Notes under the pieces: generated by a model
Seen by the model: only the letters and a program-made list of their open reading frames with translations
The model's database searches: none
Told to the model about the DNA's origin: nothing
Source of the DNA: Bedellia somnulentella
Lineage: Eukaryota; Arthropoda; Insecta; Lepidoptera; Bedelliidae
Assembly: GCA_963576735.1 (NCBI GenBank)
Contig: OY755170.1
Location: 11,640,567-11,704,566, forward strand
Direction: 5' to 3'
Length of the DNA: 64,000 nt
In this document: piece after piece, positions 23,381-34,383 of the stretch
Layout: the number at the start of each line of letters is the position of its first letter
Position numbering within the stretch: the first letter of the stretch is position 1
Program-made: the position numbers and the translations under genes

Positions 23381-24345
23381 ATGTCCACAATATTGAATGG
23401 CAACGATGAATTTTATGGCTACCGTGTAGTTGGTATTCCCAAAGACGGATCATGTTTCTTCCATTCAATATCTTTCTTGGTGTATGGTAGAACTGACTCA
23501 ACTTGCAATGTGAGGTCTGCTATAGTTGTATACGTTGCTGAACATTGGGACGACATGCAATTGTACACATGTAATGCTGATGGTGCCATATATACAAGTC
23601 CACAGTCCTACACGAATGATATGATGAAACCTGAACCGATGGCTGCTGGAAAAATCTTCCCCTTCACTTTTGAAGTGTATAAGAACGGTGTACTAAGAGG
23701 TTCCTTTGGTGATGCCGACCAAAAAAGTGTTTACGTTTTACGGGTAGTTACTTAAGCGGCCACTACGATGCACTCCTTACTTTACAAGATGCCTCCTCAA
23801 GATCCGTCTTCTTTACCCTTTAATCCCGTAACATTAAATTCTATAACATCGGATAATGGTACGCAATGTGAATTGAAAATGGAACATAAGAAGAAAGGAG
23901 GTAGACCGACTAAATTGAGTTCAAGAACAAGTTTTGTCGCGATATATTTGCATAAGTGAGTTTTGAAATGAAGTACACGTACTTGTGGATACGAGATTAA
24001 AACTGATTCGTTTAGAAAATTTGCTTTGAATACAGCTAGGCACTTAGTTAAATTGTATCCTTGGTACATGCTACAAAATGCCGGCCAGTGTTCATAAAAT
24101 CCTTATACACAGAGCTGATGTTATATACCTATAATTACTTCTTCTCCCTATTGGGCAACTCAGTGAAGAAGCCTTAGAAGCGCTTCACAAAGAATGTCGT
24201 CACAATCGTAAACACAACACACGCAAAATAGGACGAAAGGAAAACATGGAGAATTTGCTGCATGCCCTTATAGTTTCATCAAATCCTATTATATATTTTA
24301 TCGGGCCTTTGCCTTGGAAGAAAATTACGAATGTTTTTCTCGTAT
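23381..24345 (+). pseudogene. OTU-type cysteine protease remnant of a mobile element
   Basis: Starts at ATG 23381. The frame to 23755 holds the catalytic box of OTU deubiquitinases, GIPKDGSCFFHSISF (Asp, Cys), in the N-terminal third. After a frameshift near 23740 the catalytic His block appears as LSGHYDALL. A KKGGRPTKLS segment follows. About 23990-24310 reads, through more shifts, as HLVKLYPWYM, KILIHRADVI, LLPIGQLSEEALEALHKEC and MENLLHALIVSS. In my experience this second block accompanies repeated arthropod mobile-element proteins, not cellular OTU enzymes. Insect OTU domains are known in Helitron-like elements, but no helicase is seen here. Pseudogene, element type not determined. Confidence 0.72.
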
Positions 24346-24349
24346 AAGC

Positions 24350-25080
24350 CGGGGTGGATCGCTAGTAAATAATAATAAGAGATTTTCCTTCTATCCAGCA
24401 AAGGATATTCGACAGCTAGCGTTTTAAAAATTAGAAATAAAATTTTATAAATAAATGACTGATTAATGTAAATCTTTCATAGGATATCAGATTTGAAGTT
24501 ACATAAATCATGTTTTACTATATTTACGCCTCTTTAGACCCTCAGCTTCAGTTGCCGCAGTGCCAGCTGTAGAAGCAGAATCCGACAAAATAAACGGCGC
24601 TAGCGTCCTCCTATTCTTCTATTAGCCCGGTCAAATTAGACCAAAATATAAGAGTGAAGTTACAAAAATTCACAGCTAGCTGAAAATCGGTGAACTTGTT
24701 TAAAACACAATCAAAAACATTCACTGAAAATTCCCCATAGTTCTGTTTTAAGGAAAAAAAGTAACTCGAGGTCAAAGGTAAAAAGATTGGTTTTTCGCGA
24801 TTTTCTCAAAAATGGTAAGTTTTTTTGGAAAATTACCTCGGACATAAATTGTAGATCATAAAATTGTCTATAAAAAAGGTATCAATATTTTTTTTCCTTA
24901 ATACAACCGTTTCCAAGATATAACGATGCAAAATGGTGCAAGTGTCGTAATATGCACACCTTTCCACGCAACCTCTGAGGTAGTGTACTTAGCGCGCTTT
25001 TTTTAACGTGGTTTTCCCAGTAGGCCTATTCCACGGGTCTGTTATGTATGATTTAAATTAAAAAGCTCTACATAAAAACT
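24350..25080. other. spacer, possibly the 3' part of a CXC-finger element
   Basis: No gene seen. About 24630-24990 has long T/A runs. The start of the neighbouring minus-strand CXC fragment lies beyond its other end, so this could be the untranslated end of that element. Confidence 0.3.
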
Positions 25081-25083
25081 TGA

Positions 25084-25452
25084 TTACTCCGATTCTTCTT
25101 CTTCTTCTCCTTCTTTTTCTTGATCTTGTTCTTCTTTATCCTGTATACAAGTGAATTGCGTCAGCAGCGAAGTATCGCACGTTTCTTCATCAGAATCGAA
25201 CGAATCCTCTGCTGTTGATGATTCAGCATTAGAACACGACCGACCTTGACAATTTGTGCACGCCAAAGAACAAAACAGTCCCACTTTTTTACAACCACAT
25301 TTAGCGCTGCATCCTTTTTTGCAGTTGCATAAAATTGTGTTCAGTAGTTTCTCTGGCGCTGGTGACAATAAGGTCTGAATCGGTTCTAACGTATCATCGA
25401 CCAACTTCCAACCCCAATCTGTTGGGTCTAGCTGATGACCAAGCCAGACTCT
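25084..25452 (-). pseudogene. CXC (tesmin/TSO1-like) finger fragment with acidic tail
   Basis: A minus-strand frame of 106 residues from the Met at 25404, open further upstream to about 25452 (with W.LV-type residues before the Met). It has the Cys-rich block CNCKKGCSAKCGCKKVGLFC followed by ACTNCQGRSC, typical of a CXC/TCR zinc-binding module, then a very acidic end (EEQDQEKEGEEEEESE). Similar fragments occur as C-termini of repeated insect proteins of unknown mobile origin. Here it is cut off on its upstream side by the LINE at 25452. I would treat it as the 3' exon or end of a mobile-element gene, not as a cellular TSO1 factor. Confidence 0.6.
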
Positions 25453-26945
25453 ATCTCATTTCCACTGCATTAACTCTACTTTCATGCTTCTTCTGCCATG
25501 CCCAACATTCACTACCATACATCAGCGTGGGAACCAGAACAGCACTATGCACAGCCATTCGAGCCTTTTCTGACAACAACTGGCTCAACATCAGACTGTT
25601 CATGGCTCCATTCACTGCGTTTCGTTTATAGAAATTCTTTCACTTGTTCCACTTTCTTACCATTTATAACAATGTCACATTCTGTCATACTTTCCTCTCT
25701 TTCAAAAACCATTGTTTTGGTTTTGTCCACATTCACTCTCATTCCCTTTCTTTCGAAAGACTTACACGCAATGTTCACCATCTCCATTTACATAAGTAAC
25801 ACTTGATCGTCAGCGTATAAGAGGCATTTAATGATGAACCCTCTCATTTTCAGTCCATAATCACTTTCGCGCAGTTCTTTCAAACAGTCGTCCATGAACA
25901 AATTGAAGAGCCACGGAGAAGCCACACAACCCTGTCGAACACCCCTAGAGATCTCAAACCAGTCCGTGTCTTCTCCGTTTACTCTCACACATGCATTGGA
26001 ATCCTCATAGAGTGACTCCAATGCACGTATAAGTTGGCTCCCCAAACCGAACTTAGACAACACCTTCCACAAATACTTTCTTACTACCCTATCATACGCC
26101 TTCTCCAAATCAATGAAGGTGCAGTACACTTTTTGGTTTTTTGCCAAAAATTTCTCTGTGATGCACCTTATACATCCCATTCCCTTCCTAAATCCTGCTT
26201 GTACATCCCAAATTTTTTCATCCGCTTCTTTCATCACCCTTTCGATCAAAACTTTCGCATACAATTTGCCGACAACACTGAGTAGGCTGATACTACGGTA
26301 GTTTTTTGCTTCTTGGCGTGACCATTTCCCTTTATTTAGGTGCACAATCACAGCTTTACACCAATCTTTTGGTACTTTGCCTTTTGGTACTTTTCGCTTT
26401 TCCTAGTTTCATACTTTTCATCGCTTTTACAATTTCTTCCATACTTTTCATACTTTCAGACACGTCACCCATTACCTCGTCACAATTAACATCGCTATCA
26501 ATTGCTGAAGTAATGGGATCATCCTCTTTTTCAAAGAGACCCTCAAAATAATCCTTCCATACTCTTTTTATTCTTGTTCCATCAGTCATTAGTTCACCTT
26601 TTTCATCCTTCATCACACTTGTACTCGTGTTTTGAGAAACTCCCCTCACGTCTGATATATTTCCAAAATAATTTTTGATTACTTTGGAAATATCGGAGTT
26701 TCTTTTCACTCTATTCTTTCAGATCTCGCTTTTTCTGCTCTATTTTATTCTTAACCACTCTCTTTATTCTCTTATATTCATCTTCAAATCTCTCAATTTC
26801 GTCATCATTTTTACACACATTCATCCGTTTCCTAGCTTTGATTGCTAGTAAATCGAGCCAGGCTTTCTTCTTTTCATTCACCGCATCTTTCACACTTTTA
26901 TCCCACCAACTTGATGTTGGTCGATTTTTCCTCTTGCTCAATCCA
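25452..26945 (-). pseudogene. RTE-like LINE reverse transcriptase, decayed
   Basis: A minus-strand reverse transcriptase. From upstream: a basic linker (SWWDKSVKDAVNEKKKAW, 26.94-26.71 kb), a segment before the palm (KDEKGELMTDGTRIKRVW), then fingers and palm at 26351-25788 with NYRSISLLSVVGKLYAKVL, QAGFRKGMGC, CTFIDLEKAYDRVVR, GVRQGCVASPWLFNLFMDD and LLYADDQVLL (catalytic YADD). The tail past 25788 is out of frame. Frameshifts lie at 26.71, 26.35 and 25.79 kb. The endonuclease is missing. A second fragment of the same or a close family is at 58.0 kb on the plus strand. RTE/BovB-like is my best call from the linker and palm motifs. Confidence 0.82.
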
Positions 26946-27079
26946 CAAACTTCCGTCGCACATTAAATTACCGCAGATTTGAGCACATTCCAAGAAAGCA
27001 AAAAAAAACGCTATTTTATCGACACGATAACGGTTAGAATGAGATGGCAGTATACGATAACTAGTTTAAACACGGCTCG

Positions 27080-27240
27080 TACTAGCCGGGCAGGATTTCT
27101 AGTATGTTGAGGGTGGTAAGAGCCCGTCTGATAATATCATTGGTTGCAGCATAGCGAGGTATGCGACCAGCACTGCGACGACATGATAGTCCATGGTGCC
27201 CCAACTGGTCGACAAATACTCCACAGCGCAGCGATGTCTT
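27080..27240 (-). pseudogene. retroelement scrap with [14 protein letters not shown] motif
   Basis: A short open piece on the minus strand, with [20 protein letters not shown] and [18 protein letters not shown] residues. I know this phrase from repeated insect pol-like proteins but cannot name the clade with certainty. It is only about 50 codons and lies just downstream of the host exon at 27.3 kb, hence in its intron. Confidence 0.5.
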
Positions 27241-27311
27241 TCATTTATTTTGGTGCCCATCCCCTCGCTCGTAATTTAGGGAGGCAAAGTAAAAGCATAA
27301 AACCGACATAC

Positions 27312-27423
27312 CTAAAATAGTTCCATCAATGTTCAACTCAATACCTAAAATGCGACAATCATCCCTAAATACTGCCGCCAATAGTGTGTTGAATGTACTG
27401 CCAGGTTTTACCAGTAAAGGTGT
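27312..27423 (-). CDS. putative host-gene exon (G)
   Basis: A 112-bp minus-strand segment between attgttgcag| and attttag|gtatgt, both good sites. It gives 37 codons in phase 0 plus one base, beginning TPLLVKPGSTFNTLL and containing RDDCRILGIELN. Base composition is more balanced than in the surrounding repeats. Its start (phase 0) does not fit the one-base overhang of the exon at 37.4 kb, so an exon between them is missing from this list. Protein not recognised. Confidence 0.6.
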
Positions 27424-27654
27424 CTGCAACAATAATATTTTTAATTCTTAGAGACTGGTTTCAGGTTACTTAGTTTCGGGGCTTGCAAACATGTAGTTCT
27501 GAGATAAATAGAAAAAAGAGTTTTCTTTTGCAAAGATGATCGAATGAGTTGAGTCAAACAATGGACCTGACCAGTTTTTTATTTTATACGCCAAATAATT
27601 TTAAAAAAAATTACGAACAAAACTGTGTTTTTACTTTATTCATTGGAAAGATGG

Positions 27655-28480
27655 TAAAATAAAGGACATTGGTGATGGGTCTCCGACCGCATCGTCCAAA
27701 AATCCATTTGAAAGCTCCAATACCCCTAGTCACCTCTTACGCACACCCGCGGCAAGAAATAGGGGTAGTGCTATTCTAAGACACACTACACATCTCTACA
27801 GCTAAAACACCAGATAAACTCTTTTTTTATGTGCCTATTATTATCAGCTATTATACGAGACTATCAAGAGCCACTTTATTACATACAAATACGCACGGCT
27901 ATAAATCCCTTGAAGGGGTAACCAGAGCTAGGGAACTAGAAACTCCTCAGCTACTTTTGGAAGTTGCGTGGGGTAAAGATGGTTAAATAAAGTTAAACAC
28001 ATCTTAAGTACACCCACCGGAAGAAATAGGGTAGGGTAGTGCTATTCTAAGCCGACACTACACGGCTACTTTAATATAAAAATATAATCACGACTATAAA
28101 ACTGGAAAAAGGTTGCCAAAGCTTCAGAATTAGGAATTTATTAGCTACTTTTGGTACAATAAAGGTTGTTGGTGATTGGCGATGAGTCTCCGCCGCATCG
28201 TATAATATTCTCCTAGAAAAAAGCTAATTTTCAAAGTCAACTTTTATACTGATAAATAAAGGAAAGAAAATATTTCTACACCCGCGAGGACAAAAACAAA
28301 CGAAAAAAAAAACTTTTTTTTATTTATTAGTAATATGTATTATATATTAAATACATATTATATAGTTATGTTAGTATTAAATGTACAAGAGGTTTTCATG
28401 AACAAAACCATTTAAATTTTATAATTCTTGTGAAGAAAAAAGGTAGTGCTATTCTGTGCCGGTAGTACACAGATAATATA
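27655..28480 (-). repeat. cluster of SINE copies on the minus strand
   Basis: Three or four tandem partial SINEs. 27660-27815 carries 'gatgggtctccgaccgcatcgtcc' and 'gtagtgctattcta'. 27895-28075 has 'cggctataaatccct', 'ggggtaaccagagct' and 'gtagtgctattctaagccgacactac'. 28085-28205 repeats the tail-to-middle part. 28440-28475 is a short head. The order shows repeated insertion or duplication of one SINE in the same direction. Confidence 0.8.
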
Positions 28481-28629
28481 AGACAATCACCAAAAACAAT
28501 AATCCTCTATGCCATTTGGTTATTCTCAATTTCTAAAGATGGTTTAAAGTTGTTACTTCAGCTATCGGGCAGGAACGACTTGGCGCAGTGGCAATGACCG
28601 GCCGGCTCATGGGTTGTGACGTAAAATTA

Positions 28630-29920
28630 CGAGGGCGGGTCAATAAATCCGTGACTTTTTGAATTTTTGACCTCTTTACTGAAACAGCAACACTGCTCCT
28701 GTGAACAGGCATCTGTCAGTGGACTCCTGTCTAAATTTTAACTTGCTGCGTCAGTTAGTTTGTGTTTGACAGCTATTTTTATCGGACTACTCACAAATTT
28801 GAGGAGAAAATGGAAAAAAGTGAATTTCGTTGCTTATTAATAAGTATTCCTTGCGAAAAAAAACCATTACCGAGACCAAGGCTAAGCTTGATAATTAATA
28901 TAGGAACTCTGCACCATCGATTTCAATGGTAAAAAAGTGGTTTACTGAATTTCGTTGTGGCCGTTCAAGCACTGAAGATGCCGAACGTCCTGGACGCCCA
29001 GTTGACCTCAACACCCGAAACAATCGAAAAAAGTCACGATATGGTGTTGGCCGACCAAAGATTGAAAGCTTGATTGAGAGATTGTGGAAGCTGTAGGGAT
29101 CTCGCATGGCTCAGTGTTTTCAATTTTGAATGATCACTTGGACATGAGAAAACTTTCCGCGAGATGGGTGCCGCGTTTGCTCACAGTCGACCACAATCGC
29201 AATCGTGTAACAACTTCACAGGAAGGTTTGGCGTTATTTAATCGCAATGTAGAGGAGTTTTTGCGCCGCTTTGTAAGCGTGGACGAAACATGGATCCATC
29301 ACAACAGATCAGAGACCAAACAACAGTCAAAACAGTGGGTTTTTAGGGGTGAATCGGCGCCAAAGAAGGCCAAGGTGGGTTTGTCAGCCAATAAAGTTAT
29401 GGCGACTGTTTTTTGGGATGCACGCGGGATAATCCACAATGACTACCTACAAAAGGGAAGAACAATCAATCGGGAATATTATTCCAACTTATGGGACCGA
29501 TTCAATGACAATTTGAAAAAAACCCGACCTCATTTGGCCAAGAAAAAAAATATTTTCCACCAAGACAATGCAAGGGTGCACACATGTGCAGTTGCCATAG
29601 CAAAAATCAATGAATTGGGCCATGAATTGCTCCCTCATCCGCCCTATTCTTCAGATTTGGCTCCGAGCGACTACTTGTTCCCAAACCTGAAGAAATGGCT
29701 AGGTGGAAAAAGATTTGGCTCCAATGATGAAGTCATCTCGCAAACAAAGGCCTATTTTGAGGACCTCGACAAATCCTTTTATTTTTGAAAGGGGTAAAAA
29801 AATTTGAGAAGCGTTGGACAAAGTGTATAGAGCTGAAGGGAGACTACGTTGAAAAATAAGTATATTTTTTTATCAAAAAATCTGTGTTTTATTCCAAAAG
29901 TCACGGACTTATTGCCCTCG
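28630..29920 (+). mobile_element. mariner element, family 2, copy 2
   Basis: About 1.29 kb between TA pairs at 28628-28629 and 29921-29922. The left tip CGAGGGCGGGTCAATAA matches that of copy 1. The right tip has lost about four bases ('attgccctcg' instead of 'attgacccgccctcg'), so the element can no longer have a normal right end. Confidence 0.92.
28810..29859 (+). pseudogene. mariner transposase (D34D), decayed copy
   Basis: From ATG 28810 to TAA 29857-29859, same family as the copy at 8.3-9.4 kb. The N-terminal third has several shifts and stops. The frame 29084-29788 is open for 234 codons and has VDETWIHHNRSETKQQSK, HQDNARVHTCAV and SSDLAPSDYLFPNLKKW, keeping the catalytic Asp residues (the block normally read SPDLAPSDYYLF has lost one residue). 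Close identity to copy 1 through long blocks suggests both come from one recent burst. Confidence 0.92.
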
Positions 29921-30040
29921 TAAAAAGCGCGCGAAATCTGAAGATTTTAAAACGGGGTTGAACTTCTCGAGGTCGCTGCTTCGGAAAAACTGCATGTATT
30001 GACGTGAAATAAAAACGATTGTAATTTAAATTATATAAAC

Positions 30041-30199
30041 TAAAGTTTTAAGTGCATTTGGTACAGATATTTTGACCCATTTGTGTTCTCCATTGTCATA
30101 TTGAGGAGACAGATGATAACCAATTATAATTATAATACTGGCCGAAGTTACAAACACAACTTCCAAAGTTAAAATCATAAGTGGCAATCCCACAAAAAG
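30041..30199 (-). CDS. possible exon encoding a membrane helix
   Basis: A minus-strand open stretch too short for routine ORF lists. It encodes a strongly hydrophobic run (LPLMILTLEVVF and SASIIIIIIGYHLSP) followed by a polar NGEHKWVKI. This would form a membrane helix. Splice sites are weak: a possible acceptor ctttggaag| gives a two-base start and the 3' border would be |gtttat. With those borders its phases would fit between the exons at 37.4 and 27.4 kb, but the hydrophobic content differs from the other exons. It may instead be a scrap of another gene or chance. Confidence 0.25.
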
Positions 30200-30379
30200 T
30201 ATAAGCAGTTAGTTCATTAATAGAGATACGCCTATCTGCCCCCTTTCAGGTACCCTAGGGTGTCTATGCAAAAACGAATGTCGTAACAGACACCCTACCC
30301 AGGGGGGCAGATAGAATATTGAAATTAAATTTTCTTTTATTCTGCCACCCCAGGCCAACAGATTAAATATTAACCAATG

Positions 30380-30640
30380 ACTGCAAAGTTTTTGGCTTAG
30401 ATTAGCACTATCCCATTTGTTATCGTGGGTGTTCGTAAGAGGTGAATTAGGGTATTGGGGATCTTTAAATGATTTTGGACGATGCGGTTGGAGACTAATC
30501 ACAAACAACCTTTTTTTCACAATATTTTCCCTGCTCAATTTCTAAATGTGGCTGAGGGATTTTTCATTCTGAAGTTCTGGTTGCCACTTCTAGGGGTTTT
30601 CAGCCGTATATGTATATTTGTCAAGGCTATAATTGGCTAG
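30380..30640 (+). repeat. SINE copy
   Basis: Head 'ggcttagattagcactatccc', middle 'gacgatgcggttggaga' and tail 'tagggg-tttt-cagccgtatatgtatat', in the canonical order. Decayed. Confidence 0.8.
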
Positions 30641-31065
30641 AAGGGGTAGCTTCCCAAAGAGGAGCCGCAATCAAGTATGTAGGTTCATCCATGCCACAGG
30701 TGCATGAAATCTGTCCCATTGTGTTTTGATTAGAATTTTAAATAGAAAGCATTTAAAAAGTTTTAGCACAGACTGGATATTTAACGCTTCTTTTCACCAT
30801 TAATTTAGATCTATTTGTTTACCGCATTTGATGCACTTGCTTGGGCCCTCCACGACAAAAGATGAGCAACACCATCACCAGCGCGCAGCACATCGCATAT
30901 CAGCGCCAGCCCCAAACACTGAGCAGCAGGTTGAACCAACTGCAAAGGAAATTTTTATTGAGTTTCATTTCAGTTAGGTTTGCGATGTTAACGCTATTGG
31001 TCGTGCATAAGCGCTTACGTTCTTTTGATATCTATTATCGGCTTCGAAAAACATTGGTCTTGACA
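30641..31065. other. spacer
   Basis: No gene recognised. A 78-codon open frame at 30841-31077 is of low information and overlaps the mariner fragment that follows. Confidence 0.35.
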
Positions 31066-31067
31066 AC

Positions 31068-31293
31068 AAAGATTTGACTCCAATGATAAATTCATCTCCC
31101 AAAAAGTCAATTTTGAGGACCTCCACAAACCATATTTTTTTGAAGGGATAAAATTATTGGAGAAACATTTGACAAAATGTATAGAGCTCGAAGGAGAATA
31201 CGTTGAAAAATAAAATGATCATTTTGATGATGATTTATCTAAAAATCTGTATTTAATTCCAAAAGTCGCGGACTTATTGACCTGCCAACGTAT
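31068..31293 (+). repeat. mariner family 2, 3' end fragment
   Basis: About 225 bp matching the last part of the transposase (GEFDSNDKFISQKVNFEDL-like reading, with stops) and the right end, closing 'cggacttattgacctgcc-acgta'. The 5' part is missing. Divergence is greater than between the two long copies. Confidence 0.85.
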
Positions 31294-31360
31294 AACCGAT
31301 GCTTAGGATTTGTCAAACGTACATTATAAGTAATTTATAACGCAACTTTTATCAGAAATG

Positions 31361-32294
31361 TATATGTCGTAAGATGATTTGATGTTTAGGTTTATTGCAA
31401 AAAACCAAGGGATTTTGCAAAAATCCGGATAATTAGACAACGGTTATAATATTTTCTAATCTTACTAGGATTTTTGCAAAAAAACTAGTTGGTTTAGTAA
31501 GATTGTACTTCTTTAATGCTGATTGGCTGATTTCTGATTGCTCGCCTTCACTTATTCTGATTGGTTCGTCATTGTGGTATTGAGATATTATAGCTAGAGT
31601 TATAAAGGGTAAGAAATTACAATACTTATTTGATACTAGGAATTAAATATATTTTTTTACTCTTTTGGAGTAAAATTACAATCACGTTCGGACATATTAT
31701 ACACAGATCAAGTTACCCCAAACTAAGTAACACTTGTTTTATGGGATACTTACTCAGTGATATATTTAATATAATAAAATACACATATGCTCATCGCATA
31801 AATGTTGCTCTCAGCGGGGATCAAACCCGCAACCTCCAGACCGAAAAGCTAGTCACCTATCCACTCGGCCACGGACGTCTTCAATATAGGTAGGAACAAT
31901 AAAGTAAGTACGTTTTAAATTGTAGCATTAAGGTATTATAGCTAGAGTTATAAAGGGAAATGACAATACTATTTATATACTTATGAACTTTGTGTAACTA
32001 AAATTAAAATAACAATCAAATTAAATGAAGTTAGGAACAATGAAGTAAGTACGTCTTAATTAACAACCAATCAGAGATGACGTGTTTATGGGGCACTGCA
32101 ATCGACCAATCAGTGTACAGTATTCATAAAAACTGACATTTCGTTTCGGAGTCATACTAAACCAACTAGTTTTTTTGCAAAAAACCTAGTAAGATTAGAA
32201 AATATTTTAACCGTTGTCTAATTATCCGGATTTTTGCAAAATCCCTAGGTTTTTTGCAAAAAACCTAAACATCAAATCATCCTACGACATATAT
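31361..32294. mobile_element. long-TIR element with tRNA-like core
   Basis: A 934-bp element. The left arm (31361-31505) and right arm (about 32155-32294) are inverted copies sharing 'gatgatttgatgtttaggtt', 'ttgcaaaaatccggataatt', 'caacggttataatattttct' and 'actagttggttta'. The core holds two imperfect copies of 'tattatagctagagttataaaggg' (31588, 31932) and of 'gaacaataaagtaagtacgt' (31893, 32036), and a minus-strand tRNA-like block at 31804-31879. No transposase is present, so it is non-autonomous. Superfamily unknown. Confidence 0.85.
31804..31879 (-). other. tRNA-like block (SINE head or tRNA pseudogene)
   Basis: On the minus strand, an A-box-like 'tggccgagtggatagg' and a B-box-like 'gggtttgatcccc' lie at tRNA spacing. 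The acceptor ends do not pair and no clean cloverleaf is obtained, so I do not call a working tRNA gene. It sits in the middle of the long-TIR element and between its internal repeats. Confidence 0.6.
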
Positions 32295-33864
32295 AATGCA
32301 TAAGTATAAATCCTTGAATATTCAAGCCCTATATGGTCCCCACAATACACCAATTGCTTTGTAAAAAGAGTAACCAAATTTAGCCGATCCACTGACGATC
32401 TCTGTCATGCGAAAAGAAATACGATGTTTTTAATGTTAGACTCACATCTTTTTTTTATTTTCTCTACGTTCAAACCCTCTCTGTACTTCCACAAATAATT
32501 CAAGACCAAAATTTGCCAAATCGGTAAAGGGACTGTTGAGTTATATTATAACATTAAAACGAAAAGTGGCATGGATTTTTCTAAATATGTATATATATGT
32601 ATATGTATACTCTAATAATATCTATATATTTTACATAGACGTTTATGTAATTAAAAAACTGATAATTTCAGTACATCTCAACTGCTTCAACTATGGTACT
32701 GTTTTAATTTTATTATGAGATCTGTAATAAGCTTTACTTTTTAAGAACTGTTGTCCTATTTCCCATTGTATTAGCAAAAGCCGTTCATTTTTTAAATATG
32801 CAAATAAGTACAAATAATAACTATAAAAGTAGTCGTTGGTTTAATCGACTCATACGCGCCAAAATTAATATGGTTATGTATTTGTGTTATCAACTTCGTT
32901 TGACCTTCAAAGCAGTGAATGCGGTACGAATATATTTTACAAGAATTTAGAAAAGGCACGCACGGAGGCTATTTATCGCTTTCGGTTTGAAGAGTAGACA
33001 ACCAGTATTTAACTATAAATGCGTCTCGCCATCTGACCTGGTTAATTTGGTTGGCATAACCTGCTAGAAATTTGTGTAATTATATTACCTGATTTTCATT
33101 ATTACTCACAGTTATTATGTCTAGTAGCCGATATAATCCATTGTGTGCAACAAATTGTTTTCTGTTCTTTTCGTTCCAAACAACAGCTTCCCACGTGAAA
33201 TTTAGTACAGGCACTAACCATCTGAAATATGACCGAAAATTTTAAAGTATTTTTCGGCTCGTCCAATACTAAGGTATAACTGCCTGCGGTTTTCGATTAT
33301 ACTTAGGCTAAAGGGTTTTTATAAGATGGTTGGGCAATGTCGGTAGGGACCCATCACCAACAACCTTTATTTGCAATCTGTACCAAACTTGAGTTCTAAA
33401 AGTATTGAGTATGGGTATATTTATTTTTTATTTATTTATTTATTAGTTCGGAATACTTACAGCTAAATAATACAACAAATGTTTACAAATTCAGTTATCG
33501 ACTAAGCCAATAACAAGTATTCGCAAATAAAAAACATAGGGAAGACTTATCAACTAATCTAATAAATATCTTAAAAATATGAGGAGGTAGTCAAACATAT
33601 CGGAGCATTTTCTTTTTCAATATTATACTGGTTAATAATATTAGACCATGCAACCGATCATAAATATGAATAGGAGACTTTTAAATTAATTCGGAATCAA
33701 TCCTACCCAGACCCGTTATAATACGGCGTAATTTGGTGCACGCACCCTTACAGCCATCCTAAGGTAGAAATTCGGAAACGCGCGTCCTTACATCCTCCAT
33801 GAATGAGGTGGGTAGCCGTAATTCATAAAATATGTTTCTACCGATTTTCTACCCTGCCTACGTA
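32295..33864. other. AT-rich spacer with a decayed SINE
   Basis: No gene recognised. About 33310-33375 carries 'gttgggcaatgtcggtagggacccatcaccaacaacc', the middle of the SINE. About 33720-33830 has an isolated GC-richer phrase. An (ATTT)n-like run is at 33420-33445. Confidence 0.45.
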
Positions 33865-34181
33865 CAGTCATTTACAGAAAAAAACCCTATGTTTGTCACT
33901 TTTTCGTTAGGAGTTTCTTTTTTGTTATGGTTTCATTTGTCACAACGGTCATTTTAAATGGTTCTCACCCAAATACTACCTACCAACCGTACAAGTGCTT
34001 ACCTGCAATTTAGATCTTAATATTATTTTACGTTATTCATTTAATAATAATTATTAAATTAAAACTTCTCAGCAAAATAATTTTATTCAAACTGTAAATA
34101 GGTATAATTATCTAAAATATTTTAATGTTCACGAAGTTTCTTGGATCCGTTTTGTCTTGTGTATGTTTCTGTAAATGACTG
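33865..34181. mobile_element. Tc1/mariner-type MITE, TA-flanked
   Basis: A 317-bp element with 16-bp perfect inverted tips (CAGTCATTTACAGAAA) flanked by TA at 33863-33864 and 34182-34183. The tip sequence and TA duplication fit a small non-autonomous Tc1/mariner element. No coding sequence inside. Confidence 0.9.
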
Positions 34182-34383
34182 TACTTAGGGTAAAAAATCG
34201 GAAGAAACATACCAGGCCACTCAGAAAATATTGCGAAAAAAGGTTTTAATGTATGAAACACTGGCCGGTTGTAATGTATACTGAAAATATGAGTCTTTAT
34301 AAATAAAAAAGGTACGTTCCAATTTTAAAATTTCCCTTTTTATTTTTTACGAGCTATTTTAAATTGTCGTGTCTTACTGAAAA

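Noticed and set aside
23797..24069. 90-codon minus-strand frame
   Set aside because: Antisense of the OTU-linked remnant, which has recognisable motifs on the plus strand.
25084..25404. Cellular TSO1/tesmin transcription factor
   Set aside because: Only one CXC block followed by an acidic tail, cut off by a LINE; fits a mobile-element fragment better.
26034..26551. Three plus-strand frames of 62-83 codons
   Set aside because: Antisense shadows of the RTE-like reverse transcriptase on the minus strand.
31804..31879. tRNA gene
   Set aside because: A and B boxes are present, but the acceptor stem does not pair and the block lies inside a repeated element; the similar sequences at 40.05, 42.75, 48.2 and 50.68 kb are SINE parts or too partial.
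31630..31893. 87-codon frame
   Set aside because: It overlaps the tRNA-like block and internal repeats of the long-TIR element and is translated from the wrong strand of a B-box.
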